DNA of 64,000 nucleotides from NCBI GenBank assembly GCA_964023205.1, contig OZ026847.1, positions 9,854,652 through 9,918,651 on the forward strand, given 5' to 3'. Both the position numbers and the translations under genes were made by a program. The notes beneath the pieces were generated by a model that did no database searches, was not told the DNA's origin, and saw nothing but the letters and a program-made list of their open reading frames with translations. Origin of the DNA: Lutraria lutraria. Its lineage: Eukaryota > Mollusca > Bivalvia > Venerida > Mactridae. Positions 49,401-56,200 of the stretch are shown here, in pieces. Positions within the stretch are counted from its first letter, which is position 1; each line of letters starts with the position of its first letter.

Positions 49401-50444
49401 CTGTTGCGTTGAACCCTCAAGATAGTCTTATATGTTGAATATATACAATATATAACAAAATAATTTCTAGAAGAAAAAAAAAGCACAAAAAATGCGACTT
49501 CTCTAAAAATGTGCCAAACCCAAACTCAAAACATTGACACATAGAAAAAATGGGTGAGAAAACATTATCTCCAGGAGATGTATGGACTGTGGAGAGAAGC
49601 AGTACTGGGGGTTGATTGACCCAATCTGACTCTAAGACTTACAGAATGTTAAACAGGACAGAATGGCTATATGGTTTGAATATGTAACATGATATTTCTT
49701 TGTGTTTTAATCATTTAACCATTATTTGTTTATGTTTACAGAGAAGAGGGAACATTTCCATACATACCGGAGTTACCTGTACACACTGAAGGCATGATAA
49801 ACTATAATCAGACACTATACCATATACAGGGTATACATACATCACCAACAGGACTAGAATCTACATGTCTTATATTATCTTATGGATTAGGTAAATATTT
49901 TATAAATGCACTCTTCATCTTTTGTTTAATGAGCCATTCGATAGCTACGGTCACTTGTATCTCTGCTCTTATTTTGAATATTTTTTCCTGCTTTTTTAAT
50001 GTGCCTGGTGTGAAGCACCAGTACACACCTAGCCCGCTTCCAGACAATTTCTTAACAGAGTACTTTACTCAGTAGTTCGGTTGGTAACACTAAAAATGCC
50101 TACATTTAAAATTTTGAAAGTGGAAATATGTTAAAGTAATGATGATTGTTGAATCTGTTATGTATTTTTCAGCTCTCTAGGATTTCGCTATTTCTGCATT
50201 CTTTTGTGTACATGTTTATAATTTGTTTGATCTAAAATTGTAAATAATATACATGACAAGATAATCTCGTTTTATTATTACAGATTTATTCCATACTCGA
50301 GTTCAACCGTCAAAGATGTTTGATGTTTTAAAGGAAGACTTTGAGCATTGGTTGATTGCTAGTGTTGTTTTATCCATGCTTGTTGCATCCTTCATCACAC
50401 AAAAACTGGCATCCCGAAAAGCTCTCAACAGACAATGGAAATGA
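25470..50444 (+). CDS. EMC1: ER membrane protein complex subunit 1 (EMC1), 22 exons, 975 aa
   Basis: EMC1 is the large beta-propeller and membrane subunit of the EMC, which inserts transmembrane segments at the ER. Exons: 25470-25567, 27469-27593, 28258-28423, 29210-29320, 30099-30257, 31035-31143, 31401-31559, 32349-32420, 32818-32916, 34172-34271, 35005-35177, 35346-35507, 36327-36491, 37050-37220, 37694-37819, 38323-38410, 38678-38797, 39345-39463, 39900-40110, 48633-48717, 49742-49890, 50284-50444. Phases agree throughout. The start ATG (A at -3, G at +4) opens a signal peptide, followed by [10 protein letters not shown] as in human EMC1. Other hallmarks are [39 protein letters not shown] and INYNQT. 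A single transmembrane helix at about 945-963 is followed by a basic tail. Length is close to the human 993. Oddities are an acidic run [14 protein letters not shown] at 478-491, a weak exon 16 donor (GTTGGT), and an 8.5-kb intron 19 containing a retrotransposon. Confidence 0.98.
26191..27224. mobile_element. Non-autonomous DNA transposon (about 1.03 kb) in EMC1 intron 1
   Basis: It has perfect 14-bp terminal inverted repeats CAGTGCTCCAGCTA / TAGCTGGAGCACTG. The CAGTG ends resemble hAT elements. The flanks share only TAACA (26186-26190 and 27225-27229), shorter than the usual 8-bp hAT duplication. GCCCTGCCCT words recur near both ends. No transposase frame is present. Confidence 0.75.
27759..28062 (+). 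mobile_element. tRNA-derived SINE, copy 2 (complete)
   Basis: The head is GGCTAGCTCAGTGGTTAGAG (A box) followed by GTGAGTTCGAACCCC (B box). The body matches copy 1 (856-1108) in the blocks TGTGGGGTAGCTTGGCAGA and CCAGGAAAGCTGGTTAGGA. The tail is GAAACAAACAAAG. It lies in intron 2 of EMC1. Confidence 0.85.
29351..29670. mobile_element. Foldback MITE in EMC1 intron 4
   Basis: The left arm begins ATACATAGTTCCCACA and includes GGCCATCTTGAAAGTC; the right arm is the inverse (GACTTTCAAGATGGCC ... TGTGGGAACTATGTAT). Arms are about 58 bp and the total is 320 bp. No coding sequence. Confidence 0.85.
30600..30762. mobile_element. MITE, TACAGTACAACCTCT family, copy 2
   Basis: It begins TACAGTACAACCTCTCCAGA and ends GGAGAGGTTGCACTGTA, with TA tips. 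It lies in intron 5 of EMC1. Confidence 0.85.
31250..31377. mobile_element. MITE fragment, AAAGGCCACC family
   Basis: It contains AATAAAGGCCACCCTGTGAA and GACCTCCAAATAAAGGCCAC, matching elements at 52303, 54645, 59784 and 37340. Only the right end (CAAGTTTGACAGT) is partly preserved. It lies in intron 6 of EMC1. Confidence 0.65.
31596..31806 (+). mobile_element. MITE, TACTGTATTTTC family, copy in EMC1 intron 7
   Basis: It begins TACTGTATTTTCATTTATTT and ends GATTTCGCAGTA. The interior has TTCGTGG/CCACGGA words and is shared with 33116-33306 and, inverted, with 7588-7789. Confidence 0.85.
33116..33306 (+). mobile_element. MITE, TACTGTATTTTC family, copy in EMC1 intron 9
   Basis: It begins TACTGTATTTTCATTTATTT and shares the interior with the intron 7 copy. 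The right end is eroded. Confidence 0.8.
33878..34056. mobile_element. MITE, TACAGTACAACCTCT family, copy 3
   Basis: It begins TACAGTCCAACCTCTCCAGA and ends CAGAGGTTGTACTGTA. It lies in intron 9 of EMC1, about 115 bp upstream of exon 10. Confidence 0.85.
34790..35004 (+). repeat. Imperfect 25-bp tandem array running into the exon 11 acceptor of EMC1
   Basis: About eight diverged units of the form GCAATTTTTxxTTATAACTxAxxTG. The last unit reads GCCATTTTTATTTCTAG and is itself the polypyrimidine tract and AG of the EMC1 exon 11 acceptor. Confidence 0.75.
36620..36900 (+). mobile_element. SINE-like repeat in EMC1 intron 13
   Basis: It shares GTACTGGTTTGAATACCATC, CAGGGAAGCTGGTAAGA and GGGTTAAACCCAAATAAATA with the body and tail of the 27759 SINE family. 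The head is not clear. Confidence 0.6.
37340..37585. mobile_element. MITE, AAAGGCCACC family, diverged copy in EMC1 intron 14
   Basis: The right end CACAGGTTTGACTGTA is the terminal inverted repeat of the family. The interior has AAATGACCTCTGATTAAAGA. The left end is degraded. Confidence 0.6.
38950..39087. mobile_element. MITE, TACAGTACAACCTCT family, copy 4 (right end truncated)
   Basis: It begins TACAGTACAACCTCTCCAGA and includes repeated CAACAACA words as in the other copies, but lacks the terminal GCACTGTA. It lies in intron 17 of EMC1. Confidence 0.75.
40167..40549. repeat. Perfect long palindrome, 182-bp arms with a 19-base loop
   Basis: Arms 40167-40348 and 40368-40549 are exact inverse copies as far as can be read, separated by 40349-40367. 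The left arm starts 56 bp after the exon 19 donor of EMC1. The right arm runs about 7 bp into the left terminal repeat of the retrotransposon. The inner part of each arm equals the tandem unit at 40881-41192; the outer 80 bp or so is not found elsewhere in the window. Confidence 0.95.
40543..40780. repeat. Left inverted terminal repeat of the retrotransposon
   Basis: 238 bp, beginning ATAAATGGGGTTTTATG. It is the inverse of 47167-47404 without gaps and with one visible difference (GGTCTGTTATG here, GGTCCGTTATG in the other copy). Confidence 0.95.
40881..41192 (+). repeat. Tandem array of three 103-108-bp units near the 3' end of the retrotransposon
   Basis: Units start at 40881, 40989 and 41092 with CGTGTCTTTTGCCCAGATAT and end near GGCATTATAATAAA. 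The same unit forms the inner arm of the palindrome at 40167-40549, making five copies in all. Each holds an internal inverted motif (AACCGGGATA ... TATCTCGGTT). Confidence 0.95.
41470..42369 (-). CDS. Tyrosine recombinase of the retrotransposon (YR)
   Basis: 299 aa, a site-specific recombinase that would integrate the circular DNA copy without a DDE integrase. The catalytic set is visible: Arg143 in LFRVGEL, His257 and Arg260 in HSFR, Trp283 in GRW, and the likely nucleophile Tyr291 in KYIR, with spacing like that of Cre. The N-terminal 100 residues resemble the SAM-like DNA-binding domain of phage-type integrases. The ATG lies 11 bp downstream of the RT-RNase H stop and in another frame, so translation probably depends on reinitiation or a separate mechanism. 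The frame is intact. Confidence 0.95.
   Translation of the reverse strand: MNLLESCLAPSTKSSYRNAWQVYKSFHDNFYPVHPLIPISTEQLAQFIGVCHTRGLKPSTITSYMSAFNYIHKLHDMPSPSESFIIKKLLHSLRRFRETDKRRPFTLCHVQNIITALKEVVHDRFNFLLMRAMFLLSFFGLFRVGELAYSEKGAQNVINREDVSFHCQEGKIISAVITIRNYKHSQGQSGRIPISCQSRIKFCPVVALHKYLRRVGDTSGQLFIHRCGSKVNTGYFRKVLRACVVAGGLDPRVYTSHSFRIGGATHAHEANMSPAQIKLLGRWKSSAYMKYIRPRSLPI
42381..44162 (-). CDS. Reverse transcriptase-RNase H of the retrotransposon
   Basis: 593 aa. The RT palm motifs are KTDIDSAFR (Asp220, Asp222) and the catalytic box ILDDFL (Asp288, Asp289), with Leu before the two Asp as is common in DIRS-type RTs; LPMGASSS is the loop before it. RNase H follows with Asp453 (HTDAAGS), Glu486 (KELFPIV), Asp511 (HTDNAAVV) and Asp561 (LPDLLSR), so all four acidic residues are present. 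The protein ends 30 residues later, leaving no room for a methyltransferase. The first 200 bases overlap the end of the gag-like ORF in the +1 frame, suggesting frameshifting or internal initiation. Confidence 0.96.
   Translation of the reverse strand: MAPNRESFWRTHAGTSTNEVVVTSKNVTNPMYVVSAEGNIQHTTAQYPVNKQQMDPVTNPIHPPTLQKNNVQLITPVLIDKLKPFLNNYKEADYLIRGFREGFSLGYVGPRLATISTNLKSCRDYPSIVASKIKKELEAGRIQGPFDSPPLDNLRISPIGVVPKKAQGQYRLIHHLSYPEGSSVNDFIDPNLSTVRYCSFDDAVSKLLSLGQGALLGKTDIDSAFRLIPIQPSDHHLLGFTFQGKFYYDTCLPMGASSSCAIFERFSSALQHISETKLNIKHMVHILDDFLIIGPPNSAKCQNDLDRFLQLCSTIGVPIKAEKTESARTVITFMGLELDSLSMEARLPLDKLQNIQTQLLSVSKRRKITLRELQSLLGLLNFCCQVVMPGRCFLRRLIDLTKKVTKPHHRITLNKESRLDIRAWQLFASHFNGRQLLLQQRWISAEALHLHTDAAGSIGYGAILQNHWFYGNWPDFWLPYDITFKELFPIVLAFEIWGVYLQNRCIVLHTDNAAVVHIINKQTCKVPSIMVLVRRLVLASMKYNILMHAEHISGKLNTLPDLLSRLQLEQFRTLAPHMDKEPTIVPEELITLH
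43954..45201 (-). CDS. Gag-like nucleic-acid-binding protein of the retrotransposon
   Basis: 415 aa. The N-terminus is Lys/Arg-rich ([15 protein letters not shown]) and the first 200 residues are Ser/Thr/Pro/Gln-rich and probably disordered. Near the C-terminus is a CCCH-type cluster, Cys359-x8-Cys368-x4-Cys373-x3-His377, followed directly by a knuckle-like Cys379-x2-Cys382-x3-His386-x4-Cys391. This tandem arrangement is typical of gag-like ORFs of DIRS-type and related elements (family knowledge). The 3' end overlaps the RT ORF. Confidence 0.85.
   Translation of the reverse strand: MKPTKRKKADNSASTSKCPCCVSGDSTPFKRKRNKEQSNLGTGIFPPIDTVAPSPIRQNRQPQRSSTISIPPSDTNIHQTVSAPQIIPLSSGGAVYPRGSGMSGATSAGHLSGVDSQGSCLPQFIPLHSLEHHGVASNTNTQMSDDTDTSEESDEETPQSGAVNFTQAISQHGQDILPGNGIQFTEPISSPIINQVKRSIRKKIWSNKFIDMAMLLPNTSINSTQMQYTLQMDSQSNLSLMPSNRTRKINSIETWTSAFLRFAAVYCAGHPTEAPHLMKYAEIVRDIATHRPGLAFLFYDTQFRTLRESVTIPWDRIHTEFWLMACTSFQPQQSFRSSNKTKSYRYNGTKPGKFLENTCWNFNKRSGCHFQKCNKPHVCGFCRGQHTAYNCPISSKQTANGSSYKPHTSANPSKK
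45201..46329 (-). other. Leader between hydrolase and gag ORFs with three related hairpins
   Basis: No open frame of note. Three units begin GACAATAC(A/C)CA at 45381, 45680 and 45826. Each has a stem closed by matching ends: TACACAGGG (45386) with CCCTGTGTA (45455-45463), TACACAGGG (45685) with CCCTTGTGTA (45750-45759), and TACCCACGG (45831) with CCGTGGGTA (45914-45922). TGGCACCGCCA occurs exactly at 45410, 45482, 45777 and 45862, and a variant TGGCAAACGCC near 45724. From 46000 to 46329 nothing recognisable is seen. Confidence 0.75.
46330..46953 (-). CDS. SGNH-family hydrolase ORF of the retrotransposon
   Basis: 207 aa. The SGNH blocks are present: block I LLGHSF with nucleophile Ser14 (GHS in place of GDS), a conserved Gly in SGFSGAK (45-50), block [12 protein letters not shown] with Asn76, and block [10 protein letters not shown] with His179. 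At the position three before that His, where an Asp is usual, there is Asn176, preceded by Asp175. The fold is predicted to be an esterase/acyl-hydrolase, and the substrate is unknown. The ATG context is strong (AAGATGG). It lies inside the terminal repeats and on the same strand as gag, RT and YR, so it belongs to the element. As I recall, SGNH-type ORFs occur in some Ngaro and CR1-type elements. Confidence 0.88.
   Translation of the reverse strand: MAAPAWKIHLLGHSFVKRLKDFVRQSSDFKFDLGLQGQPLIQYSGFSGAKVKDLCSKLEVVTDFSPDIVVLVIGTNDLYDDAVSPTLVANQIIDLVDSLLFTHNVSKVIVLQILHRQNSLRFSRYPVDPARFNPRVDELNSILLDTLNHSPHRRSYLWKMKGFWSQECKRANFADNGCHLSKYGQTKLIHNVRAAVVAALRGSICQV
47167..47404. repeat. Right inverted terminal repeat of the retrotransposon
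   Basis: 238 bp, the inverse of 40543-40780 with one difference. It is the 5' end of the element in its own orientation and should contain its promoter. Confidence 0.95.
47687..48587. mobile_element. 900-bp repeat with inverted TGTCGAGCCC ends and internal 160-bp repeats
   Basis: The ends are TGTCGAGCCC and GGGCTCGACA. A TTAG/TGAG simple repeat (47748-47792) follows the left end. Inside, units of about 162 bp begin CCTTGTCCGGGCTGTATCTC at 47810, 47972, 48134 and 48296, with a decayed fifth at 48438; each includes CTCAAAGGTCA(A/T)GGTCACA. A left-end fragment (CTGTCGAGCCCGCC) also occurs at 27669. No coding frame. It lies in intron 19 of EMC1, between the retrotransposon and exon 20. Confidence 0.8.
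48785..48965. repeat. GAT/GTT-rich low-complexity tract
   Basis: Imperfect GATGAT/GTTGAT triplets in intron 20 of EMC1. Confidence 0.75.
49343..49420. mobile_element. 78-bp palindromic MITE, copy in EMC1 intron 20
   Basis: TCGAGGGCTCAGCGCA pairs with TGCGTTGAACCCTCAA, and GTCGTAACTT(G) pairs with AGTTACGAC; the loop is CTTATTTCAATA. The same palindrome occurs inverted at 56154-56239. Confidence 0.85.
49930..50092 (-). mobile_element. SINE fragment in EMC1 intron 21
   Basis: It shares GCTACGGTCACTTGTATC... and TGCCTGGTGTGAAGCACC with the SINE at 17622-17957. The tRNA-like head is missing. Confidence 0.6.
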
Positions 50445-50735
50445 GATTTTTTACATCATTTTTTGTGATTCAATTTTTACTGGATAATCCTTTCAGTCAG
50501 GCAGATTTACTGATGATGCAGTCTGCCTTTTTTTTGTACTTAAAGAAATTGTATTCTATTGTTGTAGAAGTAACTGTTTGTTGAACAATATTTGAGAATC
50601 TGATTCATCCATTAGGTGGTGACGTCCTTTAATTTTGATGAAATTATTAAACCAATGAAAAATTTAGGTTGTCTGGGTGATGGAGCCTTTTAAGACTTTA
50701 TTTAAATCTGGAAGGTGGTATACCGGGGTAATACA

Positions 50736-50741
50736 AATAAA
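50736..50741 (+). promoter_or_regulatory. Candidate polyadenylation signal of EMC1
   Basis: AATAAA, 292 bases after the EMC1 stop codon. It is the first canonical signal noticed; others follow near 51353 and 52233. Confidence 0.4.
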
Positions 50742-52302
50742 ATCATGCAGAAGATGGTCAGAGACCACTAAAAGTGCTATGTTTTATCTTTGTTTATATT
50801 GATGTCCATTTTGTTGTCATTTCTAAAAGTAAGACTTCACAAAATCACCAGAAAGGTATAACACCACTTAAACATACTGAAAAAGGTCCAGAACCCCTAA
50901 ATTATGCTGCACTTATCATTATCCTGTACTCTTGTGTTCATATACTGGTAATACAATTCTTATCACAATACACAATTTGCATGTTTTATTTGTGAAGTCA
51001 AATATTTCATTTTTATGAAGTTTGTGCAATGTATGGCAAAGGTTGACTCAAAGGAGTGTTTGTATGATTGTACCAAATATCTTATATAATGTATTTACCT
51101 TGATACTCTGTTGAGTTTGCTCAGACCTAAAATAATTGTTACACATAATTTGTGCATGAATGTGTTACTGTATATTAAGTGGTTAAGTTTGCATTGTGGG
51201 AATTTTTTGCATTTTTGCGAGCAACTTATTTTCAAGAACATTTCTGCTAGCAAAATTTACTGACCATGCATGGTGGTTTGTATCATTTTTAGTCTTCATG
51301 TGAGTCAGAATTTGTTTTGCAAACATTAATGAATGCAAAATGCATAGGGTAACAAATAAACATTTTGACACTCCATAATATCTGGTTGTGCAGTATTTGA
51401 ATTGTTTTGTTTGGGTGCCTTGGCCATGTGTTTAATCATTATTTGTACATTTCTTTATTTATATTACCCATGTTTGGTTTGAGAGTTTTGAGTCTGATTG
51501 GGTGCGCATGTCTGAAAGCATTGTATGTTTACAGAAATTCATTATATTTTGTAGTCACTAAATGTTGTTCATTTATTTCTTGAAAACCAGTTCAGCTAGT
51601 TGGTTGTTACCGTAAGCAAGTAAACTGTTGTTTCGAAAAAAATATGTTATGCCATGTTCTCAGTAATGTTGCAAATGATAACTATGTATAGGAATCTGCT
51701 TGATGTTGCCCATATATTGTTTGTTGTGGTGTCGATGGGAAACCAAGAAGATAACACATATGATTTTATTAGTAGAGTTAAAGTATAGTATTTTATTAGT
51801 ATCACATTTAAATTTAAAGATACCTTGTGCTGTTGAGACAGTACAGAATTAGTCGAACATTTAACTTATATATTGAAAAATTAGTTCATTGGTTTTTTTT
51901 TTAAAGTACAAAATTGATACAGAATATGGTAAATAGTTTGATTACTTTTGTTGTAATTTTAGTAAAATAACCTTAGGCCTTACATGAATGCGAAATTGTT
52001 TGCATTGCATATTAATTTTTTTCCCTTTGTTTTTCAAGCTTTATAAAATAAGGTAGATCAACTGAAGTGTGGATGTATACTTGACCACAAAATACTCTAA
52101 ATTCACTATATAGTCTGAAACCGAGTTTACATATGCTTATTTACACAGACCTGTTGTTTTATATGCATGAATGCGAGTCATATTTGATTACCATTCCATA
52201 TATGTGTGCATGTATTTATAATTAATAGTAAAAATAAACAGATTTTTGAATATTAATATTTGCTTGTAAATACTTCATTGAAGATTGTGCGAAATTATTG
52301 AA

Positions 52303-52400
52303 TACAGTTAAACCTGTGTTAGCTACCACCTGCTAGTAAAGGCCATTCTGTGAATACAGGCCACTTCATGTCTTCTTTAAGTTTCATAGATTTTACTGTA
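52303..52400. mobile_element. Short MITE, AAAGGCCACC family (internally deleted)
   Basis: It begins TACAGTTAAACCTGTGTTAG and ends TTTTACTGTA, with TA tips. The interior GTAAAGGCCATTCTGTGAAT is shared with the other copies. Confidence 0.75.
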
Positions 52401-52685
52401 TCACTGAAAGTAATGTACACCAAGGAATATATCAACTATTTTGAGATTCACCAGTGAATTTGTATATACAAACAAAAAACAACTAAGATTTGTGCGTATA
52501 AAAACATTTATTTCTCAGATCAATAACAAATTGTAAAGAAAACATGAATGTGTTTCCAATAAAGCGATATGCTCCAAGTGGCATGCCTTACAACAGACTT
52601 AGTATTTAATGAGGTCAATATTTGTAGCACCCTGGGTTGGAACGTAACATTTACTCTCACAATTTTTGCTATAAATTACGTTAGA

Positions 52686-52691
52686 TTTATT
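52686..52691 (-). promoter_or_regulatory. Candidate polyadenylation signal of GTF2H2
   Basis: AATAAA on the minus strand, about 550 bases beyond the GTF2H2 stop codon. A second candidate lies at 52507-52512. Confidence 0.35.
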
Positions 52692-52854
52692 TAAGATGAC
52701 CTATGACAGAAATGTAAAACGCTAGGTACAGTATCTTCAATAAAACATTTACAGAGATACAAGTTCCTCAAAAAGGTCTCAAACCTGTTATGACCCGATC
52801 AACAATCTTGAGCTGCCTCATGTAGACTTTGATAAAGATATAAGGACCAGCCAG

Positions 52855-53195
52855 GAAATAAACAAATAACTAGTCCACATTCTTCCAAATAAGCAGTCTA
52901 TGTTGTTTTAGAATAAACAGTCAACATTTTTAAAAAAAATTACCAGCCTATCTTCCTGCTAAATAACCGATCTTTGCTCCTTCCAAATGAATAGTCTATG
53001 TTCTTCATAAATAACCAGTCTAGTATCTTCCTGCTTAATAACCAGTCTAATTTCCAGTTAAATAAACAATCTATGCTCCTTCCAAAATAACCAGGCTATG
53101 TTCTTCCAAAATAACCAGTCTATGTTCTTCAAAACCAGTCTATGTTCTTCAAAACCAGTCTATGCTCTTTCGAAATAACCAGTCTATGTTCCAGC
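52855..53195. repeat. Irregular minisatellite with AACCAGTCTATGTTCTTC units
   Basis: Fifteen or so diverged units of about 18-25 bp. In the GTF2H2 direction it lies in the 3' UTR, about 50 bases after the stop codon. Confidence 0.8.
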
Positions 53196-53243
53196 AGCAC
53201 TAAGCCTCATGTTGGGTATGAACAATAATAATGTATGATACTA

Positions 53244-56200
53244 TCAAATAAACACAGCTTCAGCAGTTTGAGTTCGTCTAGAACTTGAACAACCAGGACA
53301 TGAATGTAGAGTTTCATGTATGAATATGTCACAGTCTATACAGAAGATCGCCCTACACTTCCTACACTGATATACCTGAATAGTAAAAAACATTAATACA
53401 GTCCTGAGATTAGGCAAAATGCAGAATGTAAATGGTTGTTGATCAGAGTGGGGAATTCTCTATCTCATTTTAGAATGGTATACAACCAAGCTGGAATACA
53501 ACCAAAATACCTTCTATAGATAGAATAATTTCATAGGTTCAAGTATTGGTTATTTCGCCAACAATTGTGAAACATCAACATACATTTTGTTCAGTGAGTA
53601 TTTCAGCAGAATGAGCTTATTCCCCAACATCCCCCACAGAATTTTTCTGAGCAGATTAACACCTTTAACGAAATCAACTCATAAATATCCATCAACAGCA
53701 CACAAAGAATATAGAACTAAATCAAGAATTCAAAGAAAAAGAAAAAATGCTTAGACTTACAGCTTGTTCTTGAATTTCAATTTGACAAGCACTACAATAT
53801 CTACAAAAGAAAAATTGTACAAAATATAATTTTAACACAGAGACGAAAAGCCTAACATACAACATTTGTATTGACTTTTATTATTATTTATTTGATTTTA
53901 GTTAGTGTATCATAATTATAATTTTAATAACAGGCTACATGAAAATGGTTTAAAAAAACACTGAATTTCATTTAAATTTGACCTTTTTTAAACAAGAACT
54001 AAAATTAAGAATTGAGTGATGCATAGTTTGTTTTCAGAGAAAGAACCAATAATTAGGTTTCCATAAATAACACATATCTCATTGGCAAGTGGTAAAAAAG
54101 CTTGTATCGAATCAAATAAATATGCTTCACTCTGGGTTGAAACTCACAAACCCAAGGTCAGACATATAATTGGGATTAGCAAAGCCATTGTAGATATTAC
54201 AGTTTGAAGTATGGTAAAAAGCTGAAAAACTCACATAAGTTGTCCAGGATCAAAATCTGTAACAGGGACCTCTTTTGATTGGTCTAGAGGAAATAGATGA
54301 TGATATGAACGTGCTAGATGAGGCGCTGACACCAATGTTAAACCTGGAACAGAGAGAAAAATATAAATTCAGTTCTGTGGTTTTCGGCCTTCAGACCATT
54401 TATTTTGTTTACATGTGGTGCTTCCCAGGAATCCATTTTCACTTTATATACATCCAATGCAACTTACTAATCTACTGTTATACCACAGGTTCATTGCTTG
54501 CTTCAGACAACAAATAATAACTCGACAAACTTGAAACAGAAGTGAACTAGACAGCATTATTACTGGCCCACAGAATATACCATCTAAATTCTTCAGTAAA
54601 TATCAAAGAAATTCGACAGGACATGTGGGCCAGTCATTGTCATATACAGTAAATCCTGTGTAAGCAGCAACCTCTGAATAAAAGCCACCCCGTGATATTT
54701 TAAGAGCTGTTACTGAAAATCAAACAAAATGACCTCCAAATAAAGGCCATCTGTCAATGAAGGCCACATACTATCTTTTCCAAGGTTGGCCTTTGCTCAC
54801 AGGTTTAACTTTAAATGGGACTACAGCCTAAATGTCATTTGCTTTGACAAACTTCATACATACCACAAGATTTACATTCCACTGGTAGTTCACAGTATTT
54901 ACTCTTACATTGTGGACAGAAATAACCTGATGTGCTGAAACCTTCCACAGTCTTACTGTCAAGATGGCTGTAACAAACAAAAAACAACACATGAGCTAAT
55001 GTTGTTAGATTTTTGTACCAAATTACTCATTTATATAGTTCTATTGTTATAATTTTAGATCAATTATAAATGAAAAGAGCATCTCAGTATATGTGAAGGA
55101 CAGTTAAGTATAACTAGGCCATAATATTGATAAAAAGAAAAACAGGGGTGACGCTATAATGAACAAAACCTTTACATTTTATAAAAGTAAATCAATATTT
55201 GCGTAACAAATACACCCAATAAATACTTAAACTACATACCACATACACATAGAAGGTTTATGGCCAGCCCGGTCACCACCTTGATGCTGATGTGGAAATC
55301 CCATACGAATTAATGACGACTCTGTATTCATCTGTGAAAATATACAGAACAGTTGTGTGCTTATATAGTTGCAATCAAAGGAAAGGAACTTTTATGTCAT
55401 GATGCTAAAAATCACCAGAAAATGTTCTATACATGTACATATGTGTATAGAACAATTGAACTGATCCAAATATCAATAATGTTACTGGCAATTGAGATGC
55501 ATCAACTATGTTCAGTGAGCATTTAATGAGAAATGGCCTAAATCCTTATTGATATTTAAACCGGATTTAAACGTTTTAAAAAATGAATTCCATGATCCAC
55601 TGTAAAATCACAACCCCTGACAAAATTCAACACCATGACCATCCTAAAGAAACAATACAGACAAGCTATACACTCCCAACATGTTAATCAACAGATTGTT
55701 CTACCTTTATAGGTGATATAAGCAATCCAGTTAAAGTTGACACAAAGACATGTCATATGTAATCAGTCATATACAATTAAACTTTAAGTTGAAAAATCGT
55801 CTAATTTTCTGGAAATTCTGTTTTTCAGGAGATTTACTGTACAATCATACATTCTTGTGTTTTATGACCTAAAGTAAAGGGCTATCAATTGTTTCAAATA
55901 TGTTCACACTGTAACTGTGGATTGTTGAATAAGGACTTCCAATAGTGCACCCTTTCTTTTTTTTCTAAAATGGAACATTTTGCCAAAAGGTACTTTGTTT
56001 ACAGTAAAACTTAATTTAGTTAACTTAGACCTATGAGACAACTGGTTTCATCAGGCCTGACTAAAACAATTATTTCAGTTCCGTCCTATTGGGCTATAGG
56101 CATAAATCTAAACCAGTCTAGATAAGCCAACAAAAAATGTGTAAGGATTATAATATATCGAGGGTTAAACGCAAGAGTGTCGTAACTCATATTGAAATAA

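Larger units (their letters stand above)
50445..53243. other. Convergent intergenic region between EMC1 and GTF2H2
   Basis: It contains the 3' UTRs of both genes, a candidate polyadenylation signal on each strand (50736 plus, 52686 minus), a short MITE (52303-52400) and a 20-bp-type minisatellite (52855-53195). Additional AATAAA sequences at about 51353 and 52233 could serve longer EMC1 transcripts. No open frame of interest. Confidence 0.7.
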